A model generated the notes under the pieces. It searched no databases. It worked only from the letters and a program-made list of their open reading frames with translations, and was not told the DNA's origin. This document shows positions 1 to 8,244 of a DNA stretch of 60,132 nucleotides, piece after piece (the first letter of the stretch is position 1; each line of letters starts with the position of its first letter). Origin of the DNA: Jannaschia maritima (GTDB taxonomy: Bacteria; Pseudomonadota; Alphaproteobacteria; Rhodobacterales; Rhodobacteraceae); assembly GCF_030973515.1 (NCBI RefSeq), contig NZ_JARGZA010000019.1, forward strand, positions 1 to 60,132. Reading direction: 5' to 3'. The translations under genes and the position numbers were made by a program.

Positions 1-2
1 CC

Positions 3-416
3 CCGCTGCTGGGCGAACGCCAAGCCTTCGACATGGTCGAGCGATACTACGACGCGCTCAACGCACGCGACGACGCCGGGATGTCGGACTTGCTGGCGGA
101 GGAATGGGTCGGCTACGGCTTGGCGGCGGGCCCGGACGGTATGGATGCGGCGCAGCTGTTCGACGTGATCGACCGCAACCGTGCGGGCATGAGCGACCTG
201 ACCTTCGCGGTCGACGACGTCCACGTGTCGGACGACGTGGTCACCGTGATCGGGCGAGTGACCGGCACCCATACCGGCGAGCTTCTCGACGTTCCCGCCA
301 CGGGGCGGCAGGTCGCGTTCGAGTCCATCGCCGTGCACCGCATCGAAGACGGGCGGATCGCGGAATCATGGATAACGTCCGATCGGCTCGGTCTGCTCCA
401 GCAGATCGAGGAGTGA
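3..416 (+). CDS. SnoaL-like/ester cyclase family protein (5' end outside window)
   Basis: The reading frame is open to the left edge and the first in-window ATG (33) has no ribosome site. The residues before it (AFDMVERYYDALNARD) read like the usual first helix of SnoaL-fold proteins, so the true start is probably upstream of the window. About 138 codons are visible. The pattern of helix, EEWVGYG stretch and four beta strands ending in HRIEDGRIAESWITSD is that of the polyketide-cyclase-like SnoaL fold, a cone-shaped barrel that is often a small-molecule isomerase or hydrolase but commonly of unknown substrate. It is not in an obvious operon with the minus-strand genes that follow. Family call is fairly good; the function is not known. 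Confidence 0.6.
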   Translation, partial: PLLGERQAFDMVERYYDALNARDDAGMSDLLAEEWVGYGLAAGPDGMDAAQLFDVIDRNRAGMSDLTFAVDDVHVSDDVVTVIGRVTGTHTGELLDVPATGRQVAFESIAVHRIEDGRIAESWITSDRLGLLQQIEE

Positions 417-572
417 CGGAACCCCGCGGGCACGCGACCTGCGCATCGACGATGCGACAGGATCGGCACCGGCGCAGAAGCCGCGGAGCGCCCTGACCCG
501 CCGCAGCGACCATGCCCGACGATCTGCGATCGGACCATGGGGGCATCTGGGCGCGCAGTCATGCGATGGGCT

Positions 573-1328
573 CTAATGCATCCACCAGCCCCCATCGATG
601 GACAGGTTCTGTCCGGTCACGAACTTCGCGCGGTCGGACACCATGAACAGGATCGCCTCGGCGACGTCGTCCACGGACCCGCGGACCTTCAGGGCCTGAC
701 GGTCGAGCAGCATCGCCTCGTAGCTCTCGATCTGGTCGCCCCAGACCTCGGTCTCGAGCGCGGTGGGGATCGCGCCGGGCGAGATCGTGTTGACGCGGAT
801 GTTCCACCGTCCGAGTTCGCGCGCCATGGACCGGGTCAAGCCCAGGAGCGTACCCTTGCTGGCGACATAGGCGGTGAAGTCGCCCCACCCGCCGTTCAAC
901 GTGATCGAGGTCAAGTGCACGATCGCGCCGCGCCCGGCGGCCTTCATGCCCGGCAGCACCGCCTGACTCAGCGCGAAGGCCGCGGTGGCGTTGACCGTCT
1001 GTGTGCGCTCGTACTCGTCCACGTCGTAGGCATCCATCGCCTTGAGCGGGTTCACGGCGGCGTTGTTGACCAGGATGTCCACGGGCGCGTCGGCGGCGTG
1101 GTCCGCGACGGCGCGCTGCGCGGTGCGCACGTTCGACAGGTCCACGCCCAGCCAATCGATCCGCGCACCGGGCACGGCGGCGCGCGCGTCGGCCACGGCG
1201 GCGTCCTTGCCGGGCAGGTCCAGCATCGTCACGCGCGCGCCGGCGCGGGCCAGGGCGATGCTCTCGCCCAGGCCCAGACCGCCGGACGCGCCGGTCACGA
1301 GGGCATGGCGCCCTTCCAGTTCGCTCAT
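573..1328 (-). CDS. SDR-family sugar dehydrogenase
   Basis: Classical short-chain dehydrogenase of 251 residues. Visible motifs are the NAD(P)-binding GASGGLGLG near residue 12, the structural NNAA, a catalytic Ser in LTSITLNGG, the YVASK Tyr-Lys pair, and a C-terminal ISPG/IDGG tail. The ATG overlaps the stop of the mutarotase gene (ATGA), so it is the last gene of the importer-mutarotase operon. Context suggests oxidation of an aldose to its lactone, or of a later keto-acid intermediate; sequence alone does not separate the two. The gene ends about 160 bp from the preceding plus-strand gene, with nothing recognisable between them. Confidence 0.85.
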   Translation of the reverse strand: MSELEGRHALVTGASGGLGLGESIALARAGARVTMLDLPGKDAAVADARAAVPGARIDWLGVDLSNVRTAQRAVADHAADAPVDILVNNAAVNPLKAMDAYDVDEYERTQTVNATAAFALSQAVLPGMKAAGRGAIVHLTSITLNGGWGDFTAYVASKGTLLGLTRSMARELGRWNIRVNTISPGAIPTALETEVWGDQIESYEAMLLDRQALKVRGSVDDVAEAILFMVSDRAKFVTGQNLSIDGGWWMH

Positions 1329-2221
1329 GTCGGGTCCTCCTCGAACGGGTGGATGCGGCAGGCCAGCCGGGTGGTGTCGCCCGGCGCCAGCGCCACCATG
1401 CCGTTCGCCGCGGCGCCCCCCGGCAGGGCCGGGGCATCGATGGCGTGGGTGACGGGTTCGACGCAGACGAAGGCCGCATCCGCGGCGGGGGAATAGAGGA
1501 CGTAGCGGTCGACCGGCGGGTCGGCCCCGGTGACGTCCATCCGCACGCCGCCCGCATCGGGCCAACGCAGGGTCGCGGCGCCGGTCCATCCCTCGAAGCC
1601 CGCATTGATCCAAGCGTCGGGCAGGGGCACGGGCTGCCCCGCGTCGAACGCGCGGGGATCGGTGACGGGGACGCATTCGGTCGGCAGGTGGCCACGCCCT
1701 TCCAGCCATTGCGACCGCGCGGGCGCTTGCAGCGTCGTGCCCGGCCGGCGCACGAACCAGGGATGCACGCCCAAACCCATGGGCAGCGCGGCCTCCCCGG
1801 TGTTCGTGGCCTCCAGAACGACCGTCAGCGCGCCCGCGGCGACCGTGTAGGCGAGCGTTGCATCGTAGCGCCACGGACCGATCGCGCCGCGATGCGACAA
1901 CGACGCGCTATCCTCGCCCGCCGCGTCCACGTCCCAGGCCGACAGCCAGCCGTCGCCGTGGATCGGATAGGCCTCCCCCGCGACGTTGGGCGGCACGGGG
2001 TGGCCGTCCACGCCGGCCGACAGGCGGTTGGAGAACGGGACCAGCACGTTCAGCGCCATTGCGAAGGCGGCGTCGGGAAGGGTCTCGGGGCCGTCCAGGG
2101 GCCGCAGCACGGAGTCCCAGCCGTCCCCCCGCCGGCGGTCCAGGCGCGCCAGCCCGCCGCCCAGGTCGGGGCGGACCACGGCGCGCAGGCGCGCGTCGCC
2201 TATGGTCAGGGCGGCGGTCAC
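1325..2221 (-). CDS. Aldose 1-epimerase (mutarotase) family protein
   Basis: Galactose-mutarotase-like fold of 298 residues. Visible landmarks are an N-terminal AVVRPDLGGGLARL strand pair, NVLVPFSNRL, a conserved IHGDGWLSAW segment with the likely catalytic His, a GLGVHPWF segment with a second His, and a C-terminal Glu region FVCVEPVTHAID. The enzyme would interconvert alpha and beta anomers of an imported aldose so that the dehydrogenase receives the right one. The start is a GTG that overlaps the upstream ATPase stop (GTGA), and its own stop overlaps the SDR start (ATGA), so the three are translationally coupled. Confidence 0.85.
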   Translation of the reverse strand: MTAALTIGDARLRAVVRPDLGGGLARLDRRRGDGWDSVLRPLDGPETLPDAAFAMALNVLVPFSNRLSAGVDGHPVPPNVAGEAYPIHGDGWLSAWDVDAAGEDSASLSHRGAIGPWRYDATLAYTVAAGALTVVLEATNTGEAALPMGLGVHPWFVRRPGTTLQAPARSQWLEGRGHLPTECVPVTDPRAFDAGQPVPLPDAWINAGFEGWTGAATLRWPDAGGVRMDVTGADPPVDRYVLYSPAADAAFVCVEPVTHAIDAPALPGGAAANGMVALAPGDTTRLACRIHPFEEDPT

Positions 2222-2973
2222 AGGACGGCGTGCAGCTCGTCGATGCCCACGTCGGCCACGCGACGGTCGAGCACGATCTCGCCCCGGGCCATGGCGACGA
2301 CGCGGTCGCAGGTCTCCAGCACGTGGTGCATGTTGTGGGAGATGAAGATCCCGGTCACCCCCTGCGCGGGCAGGCCGCGGGTGAAGCCGAGGACCTTCTC
2401 CGTTTCCTTGACGGACAGGTGGTTCGTGGGCTCGTCCAGGATCAGCAGGCGGGACCGGAAGTGCATCGCGCGCGCGATGGCGACGCCCTGGCGCTGGCCG
2501 CCCGACAATTCGCCCACCAGGGCGTCGGCGGATCGCAGGTGCAGGTCCACGTCGCGCAGCGCCGCCACCGCCTCGCGCCGCATGCGGCGCTGATCCATCA
2601 GGCCCACGCCCCCCAGGCCGAAGCGCACGGGCTCGCGCCCGATGAACAGGTTGCGGGCGATCGACATGGTGGGGACCATGGAGTTGTACTGGTGGATCGT
2701 CTCGATCCCCAGGCGCATGGCGCGCTTGGGCGTGCCGATGCGCACGGTCCGCCCCTCCACGGCGATCGTGCCGTCGTCGGGGGTCTCCACCCCCGACAGG
2801 CACTTGATCAGCGTCGACTTGCCCGCGCCGTTGTCGCCGACCAGGCCCAGCACCTCGCCCGCGCGGATGTCGAGGTCGATGCCCTTCAGCGCGTGGACGC
2901 CGGAATACCACTTGTGCAGGCCACGGCAGGCGATCAGCGCGTCCGCGGCGGCGGTCGGGGTGACGGCGTTCAT
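2218..2973 (-). CDS. Sugar ABC transporter ATPase, single-domain FrcA type
   Basis: ABC ATPase of 251 residues with Walker A GDNGAGKST (about residue 41), signature LSGGQRQ, Walker B LLILDEPT and a switch His in FISHNMHH. CUT2-family sugar ATPases are usually duplicated and about 500 residues long; this one has a single nucleotide-binding domain, as in the FrcA type of fructose importer, so it would act as a homodimer. It overlaps the permease stop by ATGA upstream and the mutarotase start by GTGA downstream. It powers import by the neighbouring permease and binding protein. Confidence 0.88.
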   Translation of the reverse strand: MNAVTPTAAADALIACRGLHKWYSGVHALKGIDLDIRAGEVLGLVGDNGAGKSTLIKCLSGVETPDDGTIAVEGRTVRIGTPKRAMRLGIETIHQYNSMVPTMSIARNLFIGREPVRFGLGGVGLMDQRRMRREAVAALRDVDLHLRSADALVGELSGGQRQGVAIARAMHFRSRLLILDEPTNHLSVKETEKVLGFTRGLPAQGVTGIFISHNMHHVLETCDRVVAMARGEIVLDRRVADVGIDELHAVL

Positions 2974-3992
2974 GTCTCCACCTTGAGCCTGCGAGCGGTC
3001 TTGCGTAGCCAGGCGTTCGACACGACCGCCAGGATCAGGAGCGTGCCGACCGCGAACTTGAACCAGTTGGCGTCCACCCGCGTCAGCACCAGGCCGTTGT
3101 CGATGACCCGCAGCAGCACGGCCCCGATCACGCCGCCTAGGACGGTCCCGATGCCACCTGCCAGGGCCGTGCCTCCGATGACGGCCGCCGCGACAGCCTG
3201 CAACTCCAACCCTTCGCCCAAGGACGGCAGGGGGGAACCCAGGCGGAACACCTGGATCGTGCCCGCCAGCCCCGCCAGCATAGAGCACAGGACGAAGCAG
3301 AACAGCTTCACCCGCTGCACGGGGATGCCCATGGACTTCGCGGCCTCCAGGTTGCCGCCGGTGGCGCGGATCCAGTTGCCCAGGTTCGTGCGCGTCAGCA
3401 TCAGCCCCAGCAGGACCGCGATGCCCACGAACCACAGCATCGACAGCCGGACGGGCCCGACGAACTGGGTGAACAGCCACGACGGAATGTCGAGCGGCAG
3501 GAGCGGCGGGAACCCGCCTGAGATCACGACCGTCAGCGAGCGCGCCACGAACAGCATCCCCAGGGTGGTTATGAAGGAGGGGATGGCGAAGCGCATCGTC
3601 ACCACCCCGTTCACCACGCCCACGCAGGCGCAGACCCCCAGCCCCAGCAGCATCGCGCCCGCGAAGGGCACGCCCTCGTTCAGCAGCAGCGTCACCGACA
3701 TCGGCATCAGGGCGAAGACCGAGCCCACCGAGAGGTCGAACTCGCCCGCGATCATCAGGATCGTGACGCCGACGGCGACGAGGCCGACCTCCGGCAGGAT
3801 TCCCAGGATGCCGCGGAGGTTCGCCTCCGACAGGAACACCCCGTCCGAGCGCAGCTGGAAGAACGCGACCAGTGCCACGAGGAGCACGAGGCCCGCCAGC
3901 TCCGGCTTCTCGAGATAGACCTTCAGCAGGCGGCGCCCCCTGTCGGGGCGCCGCGTGGCCGGCGGGGCCGTGGTGTCGGTCGTGTCGCTCAT
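2970..3992 (-). CDS. Sugar ABC transporter permease (CUT2/RbsC type)
   Basis: Inner-membrane permease of 340 residues with about eight to ten hydrophobic segments after a 25-residue charged N-terminus. The motif GEFDLSVGS near residue 85 and the tail AAAVIGGTALAGGIGTVLGG are hallmarks of the RbsC/FrcC (BPD_transp_2) family. It sits between the binding-protein gene (33 bp gap) and the ATPase gene (ATGA overlap), giving the order binding protein, permease, ATPase expected for a monosaccharide importer. It would form the homodimeric channel. Confidence 0.9.
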   Translation of the reverse strand: MSDTTDTTAPPATRRPDRGRRLLKVYLEKPELAGLVLLVALVAFFQLRSDGVFLSEANLRGILGILPEVGLVAVGVTILMIAGEFDLSVGSVFALMPMSVTLLLNEGVPFAGAMLLGLGVCACVGVVNGVVTMRFAIPSFITTLGMLFVARSLTVVISGGFPPLLPLDIPSWLFTQFVGPVRLSMLWFVGIAVLLGLMLTRTNLGNWIRATGGNLEAAKSMGIPVQRVKLFCFVLCSMLAGLAGTIQVFRLGSPLPSLGEGLELQAVAAAVIGGTALAGGIGTVLGGVIGAVLLRVIDNGLVLTRVDANWFKFAVGTLLILAVVSNAWLRKTARRLKVET

Positions 3993-4024
3993 CGCGGTCC
4001 TCCCCTCCCTTCCGTCCGCGGCGG

Positions 4025-4999
4025 TCAGCGGATCCCCTGGCGCGATCCGTCCATGATGGTCGCCACGTCGTCCGGCCCCATCACGCCCGTTCCGGTGTTC
4101 ACGTCGGAGGGCGACAGGCCGATGGCGTCGGCCAGATAGACCTGCATCACGGGCAGGAAGCCCTGGGCGTAGGGCTGCTGGTCCACCAGGGCCTGGACGT
4201 ACCCGCCCTCCATCTCGCGCAGCACCTCCGGCACGAGGTCGAAGGCGCCCATGAGGACGGCGCCCGGCTCGACGCCCCGGTCCCGCAGCACGCGCGCGAC
4301 GCCCGCGGCCCAGAAGCCCGTATCGAAATAGGCGTTCGTTTCGGGATTGGCGGCGAGGTACGCGCCGACCCGGTCGGACGTCACGGCGAGGTCGGTGCCG
4401 CTGTCGATCCGCTCGACCTCGACGGTGCGGCCCGTCTCCTCCGCATAGGCCGCGAGCCCTTCCTCGATCCCCTGCGCGCGCTGCTCGGACCAGTTCTGGC
4501 CCGGCGCGGACACACCCAGAAGGACGCTCAGATCGCCCTCCGCCGGGAACTGTTCGGCCACGGCGGCGGCGAGCGCCTGGCCGGCGGCGACGAAGCCCTG
4601 GCCGATGAAGGCCTGGCGCGGGCTGCCCGCCGCCCCCTCGCTGTCGTCCACGTTCACGGCGATCACGATGGTGCCGGCGTCGCGCGCGTCCTGCAGGATG
4701 CCGTCCAGCGCCTGGTCGTCCACGATCGAGGTCAGGATGGCATCGGGCTGACGGGCCAGCGCGGCCTGCATGTTGGCAGCCTGCTGCTCCACCGAGCCTT
4801 CGGTCTGGGTAAAGATCATCTGGCACGACGCGCCGACCTTCTCGCAGGCATCGTCGAAGCCCTTCTGGACGGCCTGCCAGAACGTGTTCGACGACGAGGA
4901 ATGGTGCGTGAACACGATCTCCAACGGGTCGTCCTGCGCGGTGGCGGGCCAGGCCAGCGTGGCGGCCAGGATCGCGGCGGTGGCTGTGGTGGTCTTCAT
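4025..4999 (-). CDS. Periplasmic sugar-binding protein of the ABC importer
   Basis: 324 residues starting with a clear Sec signal peptide (MKTTTATAAILAATLAWPATA, cleaved near residue 21 before QDD). The mature part has the two-lobed type I periplasmic-binding-protein pattern (Peripla_BP_4): IVFTHHSSSSNTFW, PDAILTSIVD, VDDSEGAAGSPRQAFIGQG and a C-terminal VDQQPYAQGFLPVM segment. It captures the sugar outside the membrane and delivers it to the permease encoded next. It lies 35 bp downstream of the dehydratase gene on the same strand, so importer and dehydratase are probably one transcript. Confidence 0.88.
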   Translation of the reverse strand: MKTTTATAAILAATLAWPATAQDDPLEIVFTHHSSSSNTFWQAVQKGFDDACEKVGASCQMIFTQTEGSVEQQAANMQAALARQPDAILTSIVDDQALDGILQDARDAGTIVIAVNVDDSEGAAGSPRQAFIGQGFVAAGQALAAAVAEQFPAEGDLSVLLGVSAPGQNWSEQRAQGIEEGLAAYAEETGRTVEVERIDSGTDLAVTSDRVGAYLAANPETNAYFDTGFWAAGVARVLRDRGVEPGAVLMGAFDLVPEVLREMEGGYVQALVDQQPYAQGFLPVMQVYLADAIGLSPSDVNTGTGVMGPDDVATIMDGSRQGIR

Positions 5000-5034
5000 G
5001 GCGTCTTCCTCCCTTTGGATGTCGTCGGGTCGGT

Positions 5035-6255
5035 TCACTCCGCGCGGCTGACGCGGCGCGTCACCGTGCGGCGTCGGTCGAGGTCGGGGTGCAGGTCCAG
5101 CCCCAGGCCGGGGCCCGGGGGCACGGTGATGCGGCCTTCGGTCACGGGGGGCAGTCGTGTGACCAGATCGCCGTACCAGGTCCGCAGATAGGCGCGGACG
5201 GATTCCTGGATCAGCGCGTTGGGCGCGTTCAGCGACAGATGCGTGCTGGCTGCCAGGACGACGGGTCCGGTGCAGTCGTGGGGAGCCACGGGCAGGTGCC
5301 AGGCCTCGGCCATCGCGGCGATCTTGCGGGCCTCCGACAGGCCACCGCACCAGGACAGGTCCAGCATGACGATGCCCGCGGCGTCGGTTTCCAGAAGATC
5401 CCGGAAGGCCCAGCGTGTTCCCAGCGTTTCGGACGCGCAGACCGGCGCCCGCGAGGCCGCGGCGTAGCGGCGCAGCGAGGACAGGCTGTCCATCCGGATC
5501 GGGTCCTCGTGCCAATAGGTGTCGAACGGCTCGAGCGCGCGGGCGATGCGGATGGCGGGGGTCAGCTGCCACATCGAGTGGAACTCGACCATCACGTCCA
5601 TGCGGTCGCCGACGCGGGCGCGGATTTTCTCGAACGGCGCGAGCGCGGCGCGGAGGTCCGCGGCGGAGATGTCCCAGCCGCCTGACTTCTCGGCCGCGGC
5701 GTCGAAGGGCCATATCTTCATGGCGGTGATGCCCTCGGACAGGAGCTCCTCCGACAAGTCGTCGGCGCGGTGGAGGAACGCGTCGAGGTCGTCGAGGCCA
5801 CCCCCCTGCCCCAGCCCGTAGTTCGCCGTCCGCTGGCCCCCGTCCTCGCGCATGTAGGACGTGCCCGCGCAGGTATTGTAGGTGCGGATGTCGGTCCGGG
5901 TGAAACCGCCGAGCAGTTGCGCCACGGGTTGGCCGAGGGCCTTCCCCCACAGGTCCCACAGCGCGATGTCCACCGCCGAGTTGGCGCGCGCCTCCACCCC
6001 GGTGGAGCGGTGGCCGAGATAGCCCACCAGGTTTCGCGCCGCCGCGTCCACCGCCAGGGGATCGCGTCCCGCCACTAGCGGCCACACGCGGTCGTGCAGG
6101 TCCGCCTCCACCGCGCCGGCGCCGAAGAACGTCTCGCCCAGGCCGACCGTGCCGTCGTCGGCGGTCACCCGGACCCAGATCAGGTTGGGATGCTCCGCCG
6201 CGCGCACCGTTTCCAGGGACGCGATCCGCAAGCCTGATGCGGTCGGATGCGCCAT
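5035..6255 (-). CDS. Enolase-superfamily (mandelate racemase group) sugar-acid dehydratase
   Basis: 406 residues with an N-terminal capping domain and a C-terminal barrel. Metal and acid-base residues are visible in order: MVEFHSMW (Glu and an E-x-H pair like that of D-galactonate dehydratases), WHEDPI (Glu), CASETL (Glu), MLDLSWCGG (Asp) and APHDCTGP (His). The family removes water from aldonic acids to give 2-keto-3-deoxy acids. With the neighbouring mutarotase, dehydrogenase and lactonase this supplies the dehydration step of a non-phosphorylative sugar pathway. No matching aldolase is present in this locus. The exact substrate (galactonate, fuconate, xylonate and others) cannot be read from the sequence. 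Confidence 0.85.
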   Translation of the reverse strand: MAHPTASGLRIASLETVRAAEHPNLIWVRVTADDGTVGLGETFFGAGAVEADLHDRVWPLVAGRDPLAVDAAARNLVGYLGHRSTGVEARANSAVDIALWDLWGKALGQPVAQLLGGFTRTDIRTYNTCAGTSYMREDGGQRTANYGLGQGGGLDDLDAFLHRADDLSEELLSEGITAMKIWPFDAAAEKSGGWDISAADLRAALAPFEKIRARVGDRMDVMVEFHSMWQLTPAIRIARALEPFDTYWHEDPIRMDSLSSLRRYAAASRAPVCASETLGTRWAFRDLLETDAAGIVMLDLSWCGGLSEARKIAAMAEAWHLPVAPHDCTGPVVLAASTHLSLNAPNALIQESVRAYLRTWYGDLVTRLPPVTEGRITVPPGPGLGLDLHPDLDRRRTVTRRVSRAE

Positions 6256-6980
6256 CAGCGGACCCCCGCGCGGTCCAGCGCCCGCACCGAATGATCGAAA
6301 TGCAGGTCCATCGCCGCGCTGGCCGATCCCGGGTCGCCGTCGCGCACCGCGCGCGCGATGGCCTGGTGGACGCGGACGCTGTCTAATCGCTCCGCGTCGT
6401 CGGCGCGCGCGTCCCACGCGATCCGCCACGTCCGGCGCGTGACCTCCATGAACCCTTCCACGGACAGGGCGAACATCGGGTTGCGCGTGGCCCGGGCCAG
6501 CGTCGTGTGGAACGCGAGGTCGTGGTCGCGGACCGCGTCCGCGTCGCCCGCCCCGTTCGCCTGATCCATGGCGTCCGCATGCTCCACCAGGGCCGCGCGT
6601 TCGGCGGGATGCGCCAGGCGCGCGGCCAGTGCCGCGATGCGATGCTCCAACGTGCGGCGGACATCGTAGATCTGCGGCAAGGTGATCTGGTCGGTCGTCA
6701 CCGCGTGTCCGATCAGCCGGGCCTGCACGGCCGAATCGATGGGTCCGACACGCGCCCGGCGACCGTTGCCGACGTCCAGGATGCCCAGGGCGGCCAGCGA
6801 CCGGAACGCTTCGCGGGCGACGGGACGGGACACGCCGCACGCGACCGCGAACTCGGCCTCGCCCGCGACCTGGTCGCCGGGTCGCAGGCCGTCCGCCCGG
6901 ATGCGTGCCTGGACGGCGTCGACCACACGTTCCACGCGGGACATGCCGTCGATCTGCGCGACCGGCTGCTTCGATGGCAT
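6255..6980 (-). CDS. FCD-type GntR transcriptional regulator
   Basis: About 241 residues: a winged helix (residues 20-80) with AEFAVACGVSRPVAREAFRSL as recognition region, then an all-helical FCD ligand domain with metal-ligand-like D...H (DHDLAFHTTLA) and a late His in MDLHFDHSV. The start is ATG 6980 or the adjacent GTG 6983. Its stop shares one base with the dehydratase start (TGATG). It faces the SMP-30 gene across a short gap holding a palindrome of the TGT-N3-ACA form bound by FCD regulators, so it probably represses both itself and the divergent lactonase, with a sugar acid as inducer. Confidence 0.88.
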   Translation of the reverse strand: MPSKQPVAQIDGMSRVERVVDAVQARIRADGLRPGDQVAGEAEFAVACGVSRPVAREAFRSLAALGILDVGNGRRARVGPIDSAVQARLIGHAVTTDQITLPQIYDVRRTLEHRIAALAARLAHPAERAALVEHADAMDQANGAGDADAVRDHDLAFHTTLARATRNPMFALSVEGFMEVTRRTWRIAWDARADDAERLDSVRVHQAIARAVRDGDPGSASAAMDLHFDHSVRALDRAGVR

Positions 6981-7000
6981 CACCTATGCACCCTCCCATC

Positions 7001-7019
7001 TAACCTGTTTGACAGGTTA
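7001..7019. promoter_or_regulatory. Candidate GntR operator, 19-bp palindrome
   Basis: TAACCTGTTTGACAGGTTA is a perfect inverted repeat of two 8-base arms around TTG. The core TGT-N3-ACA is the form recognised by FCD-type GntR proteins. It lies 20 bp before the regulator start and 48 bp before the lactonase start, so one dimer could control both directions. Confidence 0.75.
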
Positions 7020-7066
7020 TAGGCGATCGATAGGATAGCATCGGATCGATCGTCAAGGAGGTCGTG

Positions 7067-7963
7067 ATGCCCCCACACGGGACACCGGATGTCGCAAGCG
7101 TGACGCGGTCGCGTTCCGGCGTGGGCGAGAGCCCCGTCTGGTCAGTGGAGGAGGCCGCCCTCTACTGGGTCGACATCACCGGGCATGCAGTCCGCCGGCT
7201 CCACCCCGCGACCGGGACCGAGGACGTCTGGTCGATGCCCGAGATGGTCACCTCCCTCGGCCTGCGTCGCAGCGGCGGCTTCGTCCTCGGCCTGCGCAAG
7301 CGCATCTGCCTGTGGACCCCGGACGGGGACCTGGACGACCTCGCCGTGATCGAGCCCGACCGCCCCGGCAACCGCCTGAACGAGGGGGCCGTGGCGCCCG
7401 ACGGCTCGTTCTGGGTGGGGACGATGCAGGACAACATCCTGCCCGATGGCGGCGCGCGCGACGTGGACGAGGCGACGGGGGCGTTGTGGCGCGTCGCACC
7501 CGACGGATCGGTGGCCCGGCTGTGCGGCGACCTGTTCGGCATCACCAACATGATGATCTGGCGCGACGGGTCCTTCGTGACGGCCGACACCGTGGCGGGG
7601 GCGTTCTATGCCTATGCGTGGGACGGAAGCGCGCTCCGGGACCGCGAGCCCTTCGGGTCGGCCGCGCCGGGCGCCCCCGACGGCGGGGCCGCCGATGCCG
7701 ACGGCACGATCTGGAACGCGCGCTTCGGCGGCGGGTGCCTGATCGGATTCGGCCCGGCGGGCGACGTCGTGACCCGGCTGGACGTCCCGTGCACCAACCC
7801 CACGAGCGCGGCCTTCGGCGGATCGGACCTGCGCGACCTGTACGTGACGTCGGCCACCTTCGGCCTGGCTGACGCGGCAATGGCGGACAACCCGGCGGAG
7901 GGGCGCGTCCACGTCGTCCGCATGGAGCGCCCCGGCCACCCGCCGAACCTGTTCGAGGGATAG
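7067..7963 (+). CDS. SMP-30/gluconolactonase family lactonase
   Basis: Beta-propeller of 298 residues. It shows the family landmarks GVGESPVW (metal-binding Glu), RLNEGAVAPDGSFWVGTM, an ITNMMIW Asn region and PDGGAADADGTIWNARF (Asp ligand). Members hydrolyse aldonolactones with a divalent metal. ATG 7067 is chosen over GTG 7064 because AAGGAGG (7055-7061) is then ideally spaced. It is transcribed away from the GntR regulator and would open the lactone made by the dehydrogenase before the dehydratase acts. Confidence 0.87.
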   Translation: MPPHGTPDVASVTRSRSGVGESPVWSVEEAALYWVDITGHAVRRLHPATGTEDVWSMPEMVTSLGLRRSGGFVLGLRKRICLWTPDGDLDDLAVIEPDRPGNRLNEGAVAPDGSFWVGTMQDNILPDGGARDVDEATGALWRVAPDGSVARLCGDLFGITNMMIWRDGSFVTADTVAGAFYAYAWDGSALRDREPFGSAAPGAPDGGAADADGTIWNARFGGGCLIGFGPAGDVVTRLDVPCTNPTSAAFGGSDLRDLYVTSATFGLADAAMADNPAEGRVHVVRMERPGHPPNLFEG

Positions 7964-8244
7964 CGTCGCCCGGAGCGTTCTGAGGTCGGGGGCGACGGAA
8001 TGCGGACGGGCAGGTTCCGTCGGACCGATCGTCCGGCACACCATGCGAGGGTCCGTCCCCGCAAAATCGGTTCCTCGAAATTGCATGACGACTCCGTCGT
8101 GCGGGCGATCGTCGATGCTGGGAAGGGGCTCGGGCGACGCGCCGCGGGAAGCGCCCATCCACGCGTCGCCTCGCGGGGTTGCGGGCGTTCGGGCGGGGTC
8201 CCACCTCTGCCCCGTCGGTCGGGTGGATAAACGGGGGAACGACG

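Noticed and set aside
8223-8230. GTGGATAA, possible DnaA box
   Set aside because: Only eight of nine bases match, there are no neighbouring boxes, and the real replication genes are 30 kb away.
8179-8244. Upstream in-frame start for the MscS gene
   Set aside because: The extension precedes an intact signal peptide and lacks a better ribosome site; ATG 8245 is more likely.
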